A DNA stretch of 64,000 nucleotides from Rubrivivax gelatinosus IL144. GTDB lineage: Bacteria > Pseudomonadota > Gammaproteobacteria > Burkholderiales > Burkholderiaceae_C. How positions within the stretch are numbered: position 1 is the first letter of the stretch; each line of letters starts with the position of its first letter. The DNA lies in NCBI RefSeq assembly GCF_000284255.1, contig NC_017075.1:4030001-4094000 (forward strand), read 5' to 3'. The notes under the pieces were generated by a model. The model was not told where the DNA came from. It saw only the letters and a program-made list of their open reading frames with translations, and did no database searches. Shown piece after piece: positions 29,942 to 38,727 of this stretch. A program made the translations under genes and the position numbers.

Positions 29942-30886
29942 ATGACCAAGCCGTTTGCCGGTGCCGACCGCCTGGAACTCTTGCAGACCTTCGTGCGCAT
30001 CGTCGATGCCGGCAGCCTGTCGGCGGCCGCGGTGGCGCTGGGCACGACGCAGCCGACGATCAGCCGCCGGCTGCAGCAGCTCGAACGTTCGCTGGGTCTG
30101 AACCTGCTGCAGCGCTCGACGCACTCGATGAAACCCACCGAGGACGGCCAGCGCTGCTACGAGCACGCGCGTTCGCTGCTCGAACGCTGGGACGCCGCCG
30201 AAGCCGACCTGCGCGGCGTGCAGGACGTGCCGCGCGGCCGCCTGCGCGTCGTCGTGCCGCACGCCTTCGGCCAGCAGCAGCTGGTGCTGCCGCTGCTGGA
30301 CTTCCTGCGCCGCCACCCGGAGGTCTCGGTCGAATGGCTGCTGCACGACCGGCTGCCCGACTTCATCGCCCAGGGCGTGGACTGCGCGATCCGCGTCGGC
30401 GCGGTCGACGAGCCGGGGCTGGTGGCGGTGCGGCTGGCCGAGGTGCCGCGTTTCGTCGTCGCCGCGCCGGGCGTCTGGGGCGAGGGCCCGCCGCCGGCCG
30501 AGCCCGAGGCGCTGGCCGCCCTGCCCTGGCTGGCCGCCGGCAGCTTCTACCGCGACGAGGTGGAACTGCAGGACCGCCGCAGCGGCGGCTGGCGCCGGCT
30601 GGCGATCCGCCCGCGGCTGACGACCGACAGCCTGTACGCGCTGCGCGAGGCGGCCCGCGGCGGTGCCGGCGCGGCCATCATCTCCACCTGGCTGGTGGCC
30701 GAGGACCTGGCCGCCGGCCGTCTGGTGCAGTTGGCGCCCGACTGGAGCGCGGCGCCGCTGCCGGTGTACCTGCTGCACCCGCCGACGCGGCTGCAGCCGG
30801 CACGGCTGCGGGCCTTCATCGCGGCGATGCGTGCGGCGATGCCGACGCTGTCGGGCATGGTGCCGGCGACCCGCGCCAGCGCCTGA
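29942..30886 (+). CDS. LysR-family regulator divergent from the MFS transporter
   Basis: A 314-residue regulator. The N-terminal winged helix-turn-helix (LLQTFVRIVDAGSLSAAAVALGTTQPTISRRLQQLE and following, residues about 10-68) is joined to a periplasmic-binding-like effector domain (about 95-300). It is expected to act on the shared 96-bp region with the MFS gene; I found no clear T-N11-A palindrome there. The ligand is unknown. It converges on the TPR-GGDEF gene, with three bases between the stops. Confidence 0.9.
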   Translation: MTKPFAGADRLELLQTFVRIVDAGSLSAAAVALGTTQPTISRRLQQLERSLGLNLLQRSTHSMKPTEDGQRCYEHARSLLERWDAAEADLRGVQDVPRGRLRVVVPHAFGQQQLVLPLLDFLRRHPEVSVEWLLHDRLPDFIAQGVDCAIRVGAVDEPGLVAVRLAEVPRFVVAAPGVWGEGPPPAEPEALAALPWLAAGSFYRDEVELQDRRSGGWRRLAIRPRLTTDSLYALREAARGGAGAAIISTWLVAEDLAAGRLVQLAPDWSAAPLPVYLLHPPTRLQPARLRAFIAAMRAAMPTLSGMVPATRASA

Positions 30887-30889
30887 GGC

Positions 30890-32887
30890 TCAGGCCGGCA
30901 CGGTGTCGGCCACTGGCGGCGTCGGCAGCAGCGTCACCGGCTCGGCGACGCCGCACAGCCGGCCCACGGCGCGGTGGCGGCCGGCGCTCTTGGCGCGGTA
31001 GAGCAGCGTGTCGACGTCGGCCAGCGTGCGGTCGAGGTCGAAACCTTCGCCCAGCCCGACCGAGGCGAAACCGATCGACGCCGTCACCGACTTGCGCACG
31101 CCGTCGAACTCGATCGGCGTGGCGCCGACCGCGTCGAGCAGGCGCAGCACGAAGCCGCGTTCGGCCTCGGCACCGGCCGGGTCGTCGATGACGAGCAGGA
31201 ACTCCTCGCCGCCCCAGCGCACGATGCAGTCGTCGCTGCGCACGCAGTCGGCCAGGCGCCGGCTGGTCTCCTGCAGCGCGCGGTCGCCGCAGGCGTGGCC
31301 GTGGCGGTCGTTGATCGCCTTGAAGTGGTCGATGTCCAGCAGCACCAGCAGCACGCGGCCGCCCTCGGCCTGGCGGCGGGCGAAGAAGCGGTCGAAATGG
31401 CGCCGGTTGTAGGCGCCGGTCAGCGGGTCGTGCGTGCTCTCGTAGTCGAGCGCGGCGTTGGCGTCGCGCAGCTGGCGGTTCACGCGCCGGGTGCGCAGGT
31501 GCACGAACAGCAGCGAGGCCGTCGACAGCAGCACCGCGGCGGCCACGGCGAAGGTCGTGCGCCGGTTCAGGCGCTCGGTCTGCAACTGCAGCTCGGCGGT
31601 CTGGCCCTGGTGGCGCAGGCGCTCGATGTCCAGGTCCTTGCGGCTGCTCTCCAGCACCGCGGCGAGGAAGCTGGCGTTCTTCTCGCGCGCCTCGCGCTGG
31701 GTGCGCTCGCGCAGCTCGTCGGCACGTTCGGCGGCGCGGTAGGCCTGCTCCCAGCGGCCGGCACGCGCCATCATCTGCGCCCAGTCGCGCAGCGCACGGG
31801 CGACCTCGCCGACCTGGCCGCCGTTCTCGAACCAGACGCGGCCACGGTCGAAGGCCTCGGTGCCGGCCGGGATCTGGCCGGCGGCAGCGAGCGCGAAACC
31901 GCGCACCAGCCAGGCGTAGGCCTTCAGGTACTCGAAATCCTGGCGCTCGGCTTCGGCGACGACGTCGGCCGACAAGGCCAGCGCCTGCGGCAGCCGCCGC
32001 GTGTGGTTGTAGACGTCGACGAGGTTGATGCGGATCGCCAGCCGCGTCTCCTGGTCGTCCTGGCGCTCGGCCAGTTCCAGCCCGCGGCGCAGCGTGGCCA
32101 GCGCCTCGTCGTACTGCCTGGCGGCGATCTGCAGCGCGCTGCGCGCCAGCAGTTTCTCGTCGCTGCGCGAGAGCTCGGGGTCCAGACGCAGCGCGCGGTC
32201 GCTGTTGCGCAGCGCGTCCTCGTGCTGGCCCAGATCGGACTGGATCATCGCCAGCGTCGTCAGCGCGTCGGCCTCGCGCCGCGGATCGCCGGCGGTGCGC
32301 GCGATCTCCAGCGCGCGGTCGATGGCCGTCAGCGCCTCGTCGATGGCGCCGGCGTAGGTCGCTTCGTCGGCGTAGTTGCGGGCGACGCGGAAGGCCAGCG
32401 TCGGCATGCCGACCTGCCCGATCAGCCGCCAGGCCTCGCGCGCGTAGCGGTAGTTCTCGCTCGGGTTGCCGGCGTGGTCGGCGGCCCACTGGCGGCACTT
32501 CAGCGCCGCGATCTGCAGGTAGACGTCGCCGCTGGCGCCCGAGCGCGCTTCGAGCGCGGCCAGCACCCCGGCGCTGTCGCCCGGGGCGACGGCGCAGCGT
32601 TCGACGGCCAGCAGCGCCTGCCAGGCCGGCGCCGCCCAGCGCGGGTCGGCTCGCAGCGCGTCCAGGTGCGCGACCCGCTGCTCGGGAGGGCGTCGGGCGT
32701 CGGCGCTCAGCAACTGGTCGAGCGCGCGTTCTTCGGGGCCGATCTGGCCCGCGGGCAGCATCCTCGGTTCGGCGGACGCCGCGACGCCGCCCAGCCCGAG
32801 CAAGGCGGCGCACGCCCACACGGCCCAGCCGCACGGCGTCTTCACGAGCGCGGCCCTGCCGCGCACAACATCACGACCTCTTGTCAT
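30890..32887 (-). CDS. TPR-repeat membrane diguanylate cyclase
   Basis: A 665-residue sensor enzyme. An N-terminal signal or membrane segment (WAVWACAALLGLGGVAASA) precedes a region of tetratricopeptide-like helical repeats (about 60-420), probably periplasmic. A coiled-coil stretch and one membrane helix follow (TFAVAAAVLLSTASLLFVHL). A cytoplasmic GGDEF domain ends the protein. The active-site motif is GGEEF, and RSDD five residues upstream is an intact inhibitory I-site; DPLTGAYNRRHF opens the domain. It would produce cyclic-di-GMP in response to something bound by the TPR region. The start is the ATG at 32887. Confidence 0.88.
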   Translation of the reverse strand: MTRGRDVVRGRAALVKTPCGWAVWACAALLGLGGVAASAEPRMLPAGQIGPEERALDQLLSADARRPPEQRVAHLDALRADPRWAAPAWQALLAVERCAVAPGDSAGVLAALEARSGASGDVYLQIAALKCRQWAADHAGNPSENYRYAREAWRLIGQVGMPTLAFRVARNYADEATYAGAIDEALTAIDRALEIARTAGDPRREADALTTLAMIQSDLGQHEDALRNSDRALRLDPELSRSDEKLLARSALQIAARQYDEALATLRRGLELAERQDDQETRLAIRINLVDVYNHTRRLPQALALSADVVAEAERQDFEYLKAYAWLVRGFALAAAGQIPAGTEAFDRGRVWFENGGQVGEVARALRDWAQMMARAGRWEQAYRAAERADELRERTQREAREKNASFLAAVLESSRKDLDIERLRHQGQTAELQLQTERLNRRTTFAVAAAVLLSTASLLFVHLRTRRVNRQLRDANAALDYESTHDPLTGAYNRRHFDRFFARRQAEGGRVLLVLLDIDHFKAINDRHGHACGDRALQETSRRLADCVRSDDCIVRWGGEEFLLVIDDPAGAEAERGFVLRLLDAVGATPIEFDGVRKSVTASIGFASVGLGEGFDLDRTLADVDTLLYRAKSAGRHRAVGRLCGVAEPVTLLPTPPVADTVPA

Positions 32888-33101
32888 TGGCGGTTCCGCG
32901 GCCCCCCCGGCGCGGACCGTCGCCGGACCCGGGGCGTCGTCCGCGGGCGGCTGGCTCCGCCCGCGGCGCGCGCAGCATAGCCTGCCGCGGCGCGCGCGGA
33001 CACGCGCCGGATCACTTCGACGCCGACGCCGCGCCGCCGTAGACTGGCCGCGCACCGGGCGACGGCCGCGACGACGCGCCGCGCCGAACGGGAGGGACCG
33101 C

Positions 33102-34760
33102 GTGGACGAGCGCTCTGCACCCGAGCCGGCACGGCCGGCAGCACGATCGGCCTGGCACCGCGCCGCGGCCGGCCTGGCCGCCCTGCTTCTCGTGGCGGCC
33201 GCGGCCGCCGCGCAGGCCCAGACACCGGCCGCAGACGCGGCGACGGTGGAACTCGACCACCGCCGCATCGTCGAGCTGCGGGCGACGCTGTTCGGCGACC
33301 CGCCGGCCGAACGCGCGGCGATGGCGCAATCGGTGCTTGCCGAAGCCGCGATGCGCGGCCCGGGCGTCGTCACGCGCACGCGCATCGGCGACACCGTGCG
33401 CTTCGACGTCGACGGCGTGACGGTCTTCTTCCTCGCCGCCGACGACCTGCCCGGGCGGCTGCCCGAGCCGCTGCTCGACGGCGCCGCGCTGAAGGTCGAG
33501 CGGCGCCTGGTGCTGGCGCTGCAGGAATCGAAAGAGGCGCGCGACCCGCGCCGGCTGGGCATCGCCGCGGCCTGGAGCGCCGCCGCCAGCGTGGCGCTGC
33601 TGCTGGCGCTGCGCGGGCTGTGGCGGCTGCGGCGCTGGTCGAGCCGGCGCCTGGGCCATCGGCTGGACACCTGGCTGGACGTCGACACCCGGCGCGGCGT
33701 GCTCGCGACCTATCTGCCGCACGTGCGCCGCGCCAGCGGCCTGGCCGGCGATGTGTTCGTCTGGGGCACCGGGCTGCTGCTGGTGAACCTCTGGGCCGGC
33801 TTCGTGCTGCGCGCCTTCGCCTACACGCGGCCCTGGGGCGAGAGCGCCACCGGCTGGCTGCTGGGCGTGCTCGGCGACTTCGCGATCGGCGTCGTGCACG
33901 CGGTGCCGGGGCTGCTGGTCGTGCTGCTGATCGCCGTCTTCGGCCGGCTGCTGACCCGCGCGCTGACGCTGCTGCTGCGGCGGGTCGAAAGCGGCGAGCT
34001 GCAGCTCGGCTGGCTGGATGCCGACACCGCGGCGCCGACGCGGCGCATCGGCAACTTCGTCGTCTGGCTGTTCGCGCTGGCGCTGGCCTACCCCTACCTG
34101 CCGGGCGCGTCCAGCGAGTCGTTCAAGGGCGTCACCGTGCTCGCCGGGCTGATGCTGTCGCTGGGGGCCTCGGGCGTCGTCGGTCAGGCGATGGCCGGCG
34201 TCGGGCTGATGTACTCGCGCTCGCTGCGCATCGGCGAGTACGTGCGCATCGGCGAGACCGAGGGCACGGTCGCGGCGATCGGCATGTTCGCCACCAAGCT
34301 GCACACCGGGCTGGGCGAGGAGGTCAGCCTGCCCAACACGGTGGTCGTCGGCCAGCCGGTGCGCAACTTCTCGCGCCTGGTCGCCGACGGCCGCTTCGTG
34401 CTGCACACCGCGGTGACGATCGGCTACGCGACGCCCTGGCGCCAGGTGCACGCGATGCTGCTCGAAGCGGCGCGGCGCACGCCGGGCGTCGCCGCCGAGC
34501 CCGCCCCCTACGTCGTGCAGACGGCGCTGTCGGACTTCTACGTCGAGTACCGCCTCGTCGCCCAGGCCGACCGCAGTGCGCCGCACAGCCGCGCCGAGGC
34601 GATGAACCGGCTGCTCGCCGACATCCAGGACGTGTTCAACGAGAACGGCGTGCAGATCATGTCGCCGCACTACCTGGCCGACCCGCCGGCGCCGCAGGTC
34701 GTGCCGCCGGGCGAGTGGTTCGGCGGCGGCGCGCCGCTGAAGCCGCCGCCCGCGGCCTGA
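33102..34760 (+). CDS. MscS-family mechanosensitive channel
   Basis: A 552-residue membrane protein. GTG at 33102 has a strong GGAGG seven bases upstream. A signal peptide ending AAAQAQ precedes a periplasmic domain (about 45-150). Several transmembrane helices follow, then the pore-lining MscS helix (GLMLSLGASGVVGQAMAGVG) and the beta-domain (RIGEYVRIGETEGTVAAIG, LPNTVVVGQPVRNFSR). It opens under membrane tension to release solutes. It is larger than E. coli MscS (286 residues) and belongs with the extended periplasmic-domain subgroup. The stop abuts the stop of the convergent LysR gene. Confidence 0.92.
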   Translation: MDERSAPEPARPAARSAWHRAAAGLAALLLVAAAAAAQAQTPAADAATVELDHRRIVELRATLFGDPPAERAAMAQSVLAEAAMRGPGVVTRTRIGDTVRFDVDGVTVFFLAADDLPGRLPEPLLDGAALKVERRLVLALQESKEARDPRRLGIAAAWSAAASVALLLALRGLWRLRRWSSRRLGHRLDTWLDVDTRRGVLATYLPHVRRASGLAGDVFVWGTGLLLVNLWAGFVLRAFAYTRPWGESATGWLLGVLGDFAIGVVHAVPGLLVVLLIAVFGRLLTRALTLLLRRVESGELQLGWLDADTAAPTRRIGNFVVWLFALALAYPYLPGASSESFKGVTVLAGLMLSLGASGVVGQAMAGVGLMYSRSLRIGEYVRIGETEGTVAAIGMFATKLHTGLGEEVSLPNTVVVGQPVRNFSRLVADGRFVLHTAVTIGYATPWRQVHAMLLEAARRTPGVAAEPAPYVVQTALSDFYVEYRLVAQADRSAPHSRAEAMNRLLADIQDVFNENGVQIMSPHYLADPPAPQVVPPGEWFGGGAPLKPPPAA

Positions 34761-35663
34761 TCAGCCCGGCGGCGGCGCGGCGAACAGCGTCGCCACCCAG
34801 TCGGCGAAGGCGCGCACGCGCCGCGGCAGGTGGCGCCGGTGCGGCAGCAGCAGCGTCACCGGCATCGGCGGCGGCACGAGCTCCGGCAGCAGCGTCACCA
34901 GCCGGCCGGCCTCGACGCCGGCGCGGGCGCTGGCCTCGGGGATCTGGATGATGCCCAGCCCGGCCTCGCAGGCGGCGAGGTAGGCGTCGGTGGCGTTGAC
35001 GGTGACGACGCCGGCCATCGCCACGCTGCGCAGCGTGCCCTCGGCGTCGAGGTACTCGAAGCCCGCCGGCCGGTCGCCGAGGTTGGGCTGGTAGTGCACC
35101 AGCCGGTGCGCGGCCAGGTCCTCGAGCGAACGCGGTTCGCCGTGGCGCGCGAGGTAGCCGGGGCTGGCGACGTTGACCATCGTGTAGGCGCCCAGCGGCC
35201 GGCCGACGAGCTGCTCGGCGACGACCGCGCCGACGCGGATCACCGCGTCGTAGCCTTCGCGCACCGGGTCGACGCGGCGATCGGCGGCGCCGACCTCGAC
35301 CGTGAGCCCCGGGTGCCGGTCCAGGAACTCGGGCAGGCGCGGCAGCAACAGCGAACGGGCGATCGCCAGCGGCATGTCCACACGCAGCCGTCCGGTCAGC
35401 GCCTGCGGCTGCTGCTGGAACATCGTGCGCAGCTCGTCGAGGTCGGCGAGCACGTCCTGGCAGCGTTCGACGAACAGCCGGCCGTCGTCGGTGAGGCTGA
35501 CGCGCCGCGTCGTGCGCTGCAGCAGTCGCGCACCCAGGCGCTCCTCGAGCCGGCGCACCGCGGTCGACACGGTGGCGCGCGGCAGGCCCAGGCGCTGGGC
35601 GGCTTCGGTGAAGCTGCCGAGCTCGGCGACACGCAAGACGATGCGCAGGTCTTCGGGCGACAT
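34761..35663 (-). CDS. LysR-family regulator divergent from the SDR gene
   Basis: A 300-residue LysR regulator: MSPEDLRIVLRVAELGSFTE begins the helix-turn-helix (LGLPRATVSTAVRRLEERLG), and an effector-binding domain spans about 90-295. The ATG at 35663 is chosen because the family starts just before this helix; an ATG 17 codons upstream would add an odd leader that crosses the operator. A perfect palindrome with LysR-type spacing lies just upstream, between this gene and the SDR gene it probably controls. Confidence 0.88.
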   Translation of the reverse strand: MSPEDLRIVLRVAELGSFTEAAQRLGLPRATVSTAVRRLEERLGARLLQRTTRRVSLTDDGRLFVERCQDVLADLDELRTMFQQQPQALTGRLRVDMPLAIARSLLLPRLPEFLDRHPGLTVEVGAADRRVDPVREGYDAVIRVGAVVAEQLVGRPLGAYTMVNVASPGYLARHGEPRSLEDLAAHRLVHYQPNLGDRPAGFEYLDAEGTLRSVAMAGVVTVNATDAYLAACEAGLGIIQIPEASARAGVEAGRLVTLLPELVPPPMPVTLLLPHRRHLPRRVRAFADWVATLFAAPPPG

Positions 35664-35674
35664 GGCGGCTCGAT

Positions 35675-35693
35675 TGGTCGATTGTTTCGACCA
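35675..35693. promoter_or_regulatory. LysR-type operator palindrome between lysR and SDR genes
   Basis: TGGTCGA-N5-TCGACCA is a perfect 7-bp inverted repeat. It contains the T-N11-A spacing expected for LysR proteins (T35678 to A35690). It sits 12 bases upstream of the LysR start and about 97 bases upstream of the SDR start, ideal for autorepression and activation of the SDR. Confidence 0.65.
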
Positions 35694-35789
35694 GTGTTGC
35701 CGATTCAACGCCATTTATCCAGCCGGAGCGAACACCTAAAGTGGATTCACCGCGGCGCCACGCCGCCTCCCACCGACAGGACGCCCACG

Positions 35790-36560
35790 ATGAACACGCT
35801 CTCCACTCCCCGCACCGCGCTCGTCACCGGCGGCAGCCGCGGCCTCGGCCGCGACGCCGTGCTGCAGCTGGCCCGCGCCGGCTGGGACCTCGTCTTCACC
35901 TTCCACAGCCGCGCCGACGAAGCCGAGGCCGTGGCCGCCGAGGTGCGTGCGCTGGGCCGGCGCGCGGCGGCGCTGCAGTTCGACGCCGGCGACGTCGCCC
36001 GCTTCCCGGCCTTCGTCGAGGCGCTGCGCGGTGCACTGGCCGACGGCATCGGCCGCCCGACGCTGGACGCCGTCGTGCACAACGCCGGTTTCGGCGTGCA
36101 CGCGAGCTTCGCCGAGACGCGCAAGGCCGATTTCGACGCGCTGATGAACGTGCACCTGAAGGGCCCGTTCTTCCTGACCCAGGCGCTGCTGCCGCTGCTG
36201 GCCGACGGCGCGCGCATCCTGCACGTCTCCAGCGGCCTGACGCGTTTCGCGCTGCCCGGTTACGCCGCCTACGCGACGATGAAGGGCGCGGTCGAGGTGC
36301 TGACGCGTTATCTGGCCAAGGAACTGGGCGCCCGCGGCATCCGCGTCAACACGCTGGCGCCGGGCGCGATCGAGACCGACTTCGGCGGCGGCGCGGTGCG
36401 CGACAACGCCCAGCTCAACGCCTACGTCGCGTCGCAGACCGCGCTCGGCCGTGTCGGCCGGCCCGAAGACATCGGCGGCGCGATCAGCGCGCTGCTGGCC
36501 GACGAGTCGGGCTGGATCACCGGCCAGCGCATCGAGGCCTCGGGCGGCATGTTCATCTGA
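35790..36560 (+). CDS. Short-chain dehydrogenase/reductase
   Basis: A 256-residue NAD(P)-dependent oxidoreductase of the classical SDR family. The cofactor motif is TGGSRGLG (13-20), NAG lies at 98-100, and the catalytic set is Ser147/148, Tyr161 and Lys165 (YATMK). The C-terminus GWITGQRIEASGGMFI is typical. The substrate is not predictable. It is divergent from a LysR gene and overlaps by eight bases at its 3' end with the convergent EAL gene. Confidence 0.9.
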   Translation: MNTLSTPRTALVTGGSRGLGRDAVLQLARAGWDLVFTFHSRADEAEAVAAEVRALGRRAAALQFDAGDVARFPAFVEALRGALADGIGRPTLDAVVHNAGFGVHASFAETRKADFDALMNVHLKGPFFLTQALLPLLADGARILHVSSGLTRFALPGYAAYATMKGAVEVLTRYLAKELGARGIRVNTLAPGAIETDFGGGAVRDNAQLNAYVASQTALGRVGRPEDIGGAISALLADESGWITGQRIEASGGMFI

Positions 36561-38688
36561 AGTCGGAGTCCGCACTCGCCCGGGCGGCGTCGTGCCGCCG
36601 GGCGTCGAGCAGGTAGTCCAGGCAGTCCTCGGCCGGCAGCGCCCGGCTGTGCAGATAGCCCTGGAAGACGCTGCAGCCCAGCGCGGCCAGGCGGTCGCGC
36701 TGCTCGCGCGTCTCGACGAACTCGGCGATGACGCGCGCGCCGCTGGTGTGGCCCAGCGCGGCGATGGCGCGGATGATGTCGGCGCTGACCGGGTGCGCCA
36801 TCACGTCGCGGCTCAGCGAGCCGTCGATCTTGATCGCCGAGACGCGAAAGCGCCGCAGGTGCAGCAGCGAGGCGTGGCCCATGCCGAAGTCGTCCATCGC
36901 CAGGCGCACGCCCAGCGCCTCCAGCCCGGCGAGGTTGTCGTCGGCGACCCGGCTGACCGGGATGCCGCTGCTCTCGGTGATCTCGATCTCGAGTTCGCCG
37001 GGCCGCAGGCCGTGGCGATGCAGCACCCGGGCCACGGTGTCGGCCAACCCCGGCTCGCCGAGCTGCTGCGGCGAGACGTTGACCGACATCGTCAGCGCCT
37101 CGAGCCCGCGTTCGTTCCAGCGCGCCTTGCAGGCGCAGGCTTCGTCGAGCACACGTTCGCCCAGGCGCGAGATCAGCCCGCCCTGCTCGGCCAGCGCGAT
37201 CGCGACGTCGGTGCGCACCGCGCCGTAGCCCGGGTGCGTCCAGCGCAGCAGCGCCTCGACGCCGATCGCCCGGCCGTCCAGCGCATGCTGCGGCTGGTAG
37301 GCCAGCCACAGCCCCGGCGTGCCGATCGAACGTTCCAGGTCCTGCAACAGCCCGCGGGCGATGACGCCGACGTGGTCGGCGCGGCGCAGTGGCGAGTCGG
37401 CGCGCTGGCCGTCGGCGACGATCGCCGACGAGGCGTCGTGGAACTCCAGCACGCGCCGGGCCTGGCGCTCGGCCTCGTTGCGGCGCACGAACGGCAGGTA
37501 GACGAGGGTCGAGATCACCAGCCCCAGCAACTGCAGCGCCACGCCGACCCAGGAGCCGGTGAGCAGCCAGCCCGACACCAGCACCGGCGTCGTCCACGGG
37601 ATCTGCACCGGCAGCAGCGTCAGCCAGCCGGCGTGCAACGCGATCAGCGGCGGCAGGGTCAGCAGCACCGGCAGCAGCAGGAAGGGCAGCACGAAGCGCG
37701 GGTTGAGCACCAGCGGCAGCCCGAACAGCAGCAGCTCGTTGACGTTGAACAGCGCCGGCAGCCACGAGAGCTGCGCCAGCCGCCGCGTCGGCCCGTCGCG
37801 CACGGCGATGGCCATCGCGATCAGCAGGCCCATCGTCGCCCCGGAACCGCCGAGGTGCACGAAGCCGGTGAGCAGCGGCAGCAGCACGTGGTCGTGCGAC
37901 GGCGGCGTGCCCGCGTTCGTCAGCCAGGCCGGGAAATGGGTGTTGACGACCTTGCCGCCCGGCACGCCGAACAGCCACAGCACCTGGTGCAGCAAGGTCA
38001 GCGCCGGGGTCATGATCCAGTCGGCGTCCAGGCGCGAGCCGAGCCAGCGCTGGATCGCTTCGGGCCAGCCGGCCACCGACAGCGGGAAGCGCCAGGCGAA
38101 GTCGGCGGCCAGCTTGACGGCCACGCCGAGCACGGCGATCGGCAGCGTCAGCCGGATCGCATGGAAGAAGACCGGGTTGCTGTCGTAGCCGACGGCCAGC
38201 CGCGCCAGCGGCCGCCACCGGGCCAGCGGCCACAGCAGCGTCGGCGTCGCCAGGCCGACGGCGATGCCGGTCAGGATCGAAGCCGAGCCCAGCGCCTGCG
38301 TCGTCAGCGGGCCGGCCGGGCCGACGCAGAGCATGAAGTTCACGAGGGCCGAGATCGCCACCCAGATCGGCGGCAGCGGCTCGCGGCCGGGGTGGCGCGG
38401 CGCCCGCTGCGCGAGCATCGCAGCGACGGTGATCGCCAGCGCCAGCCCGAGTACGCCCCAGGTCGAACGCACGATGTCTTCGGCCGCCGAGGCCCAGCCG
38501 GGGCCGAAGCTCTGCGCCATCCACGCCCGGCCGATCGGCCACGGGAACTGCACGATGACCGTCGCGACGACGCCGAACAGCGTCAGCGGCAGCAGCACGA
38601 CGAAGGCGTCGCGGATCGCCTCGATCCAGGCGGTGCAGAGCTTGTGGGCGGGAGGTCGGTCTACGGGCATCGGCAGGCGGCGCAGCAT
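36553..38688 (-). CDS. PTS EIIC-like membrane domain fused to EAL phosphodiesterase (copy 1)
   Basis: A 711-residue fusion protein. Residues about 20-400 are a polytopic domain like EIIC of the lactose/cellobiose PTS family (AYWIEAIRDAF-like start, GGSGATMGLL, LFGLPLVLNPRFVLPF, QIPWTTP). Residues about 440-690 form an EAL domain with VEALLRW, SVNVSP, EIEITES, AMDDFGMGHASL, IKIDGS, AEFVET and FQGYL, so the residues needed to hydrolyse cyclic-di-GMP appear present. No EIIA or EIIB gene is nearby, suggesting the EIIC part acts as a sugar sensor. ATG 38688 is used; ATG 38670 is an alternative. A very similar paralogue lies directly upstream. Confidence 0.85.
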   Translation of the reverse strand: MLRRLPMPVDRPPAHKLCTAWIEAIRDAFVVLLPLTLFGVVATVIVQFPWPIGRAWMAQSFGPGWASAAEDIVRSTWGVLGLALAITVAAMLAQRAPRHPGREPLPPIWVAISALVNFMLCVGPAGPLTTQALGSASILTGIAVGLATPTLLWPLARWRPLARLAVGYDSNPVFFHAIRLTLPIAVLGVAVKLAADFAWRFPLSVAGWPEAIQRWLGSRLDADWIMTPALTLLHQVLWLFGVPGGKVVNTHFPAWLTNAGTPPSHDHVLLPLLTGFVHLGGSGATMGLLIAMAIAVRDGPTRRLAQLSWLPALFNVNELLLFGLPLVLNPRFVLPFLLLPVLLTLPPLIALHAGWLTLLPVQIPWTTPVLVSGWLLTGSWVGVALQLLGLVISTLVYLPFVRRNEAERQARRVLEFHDASSAIVADGQRADSPLRRADHVGVIARGLLQDLERSIGTPGLWLAYQPQHALDGRAIGVEALLRWTHPGYGAVRTDVAIALAEQGGLISRLGERVLDEACACKARWNERGLEALTMSVNVSPQQLGEPGLADTVARVLHRHGLRPGELEIEITESSGIPVSRVADDNLAGLEALGVRLAMDDFGMGHASLLHLRRFRVSAIKIDGSLSRDVMAHPVSADIIRAIAALGHTSGARVIAEFVETREQRDRLAALGCSVFQGYLHSRALPAEDCLDYLLDARRHDAARASADSDFR

Positions 38689-38727
38689 CGTGCTGGACGG
38701 CCCGCCGAAGTCGATTGTTGCTTCTAG

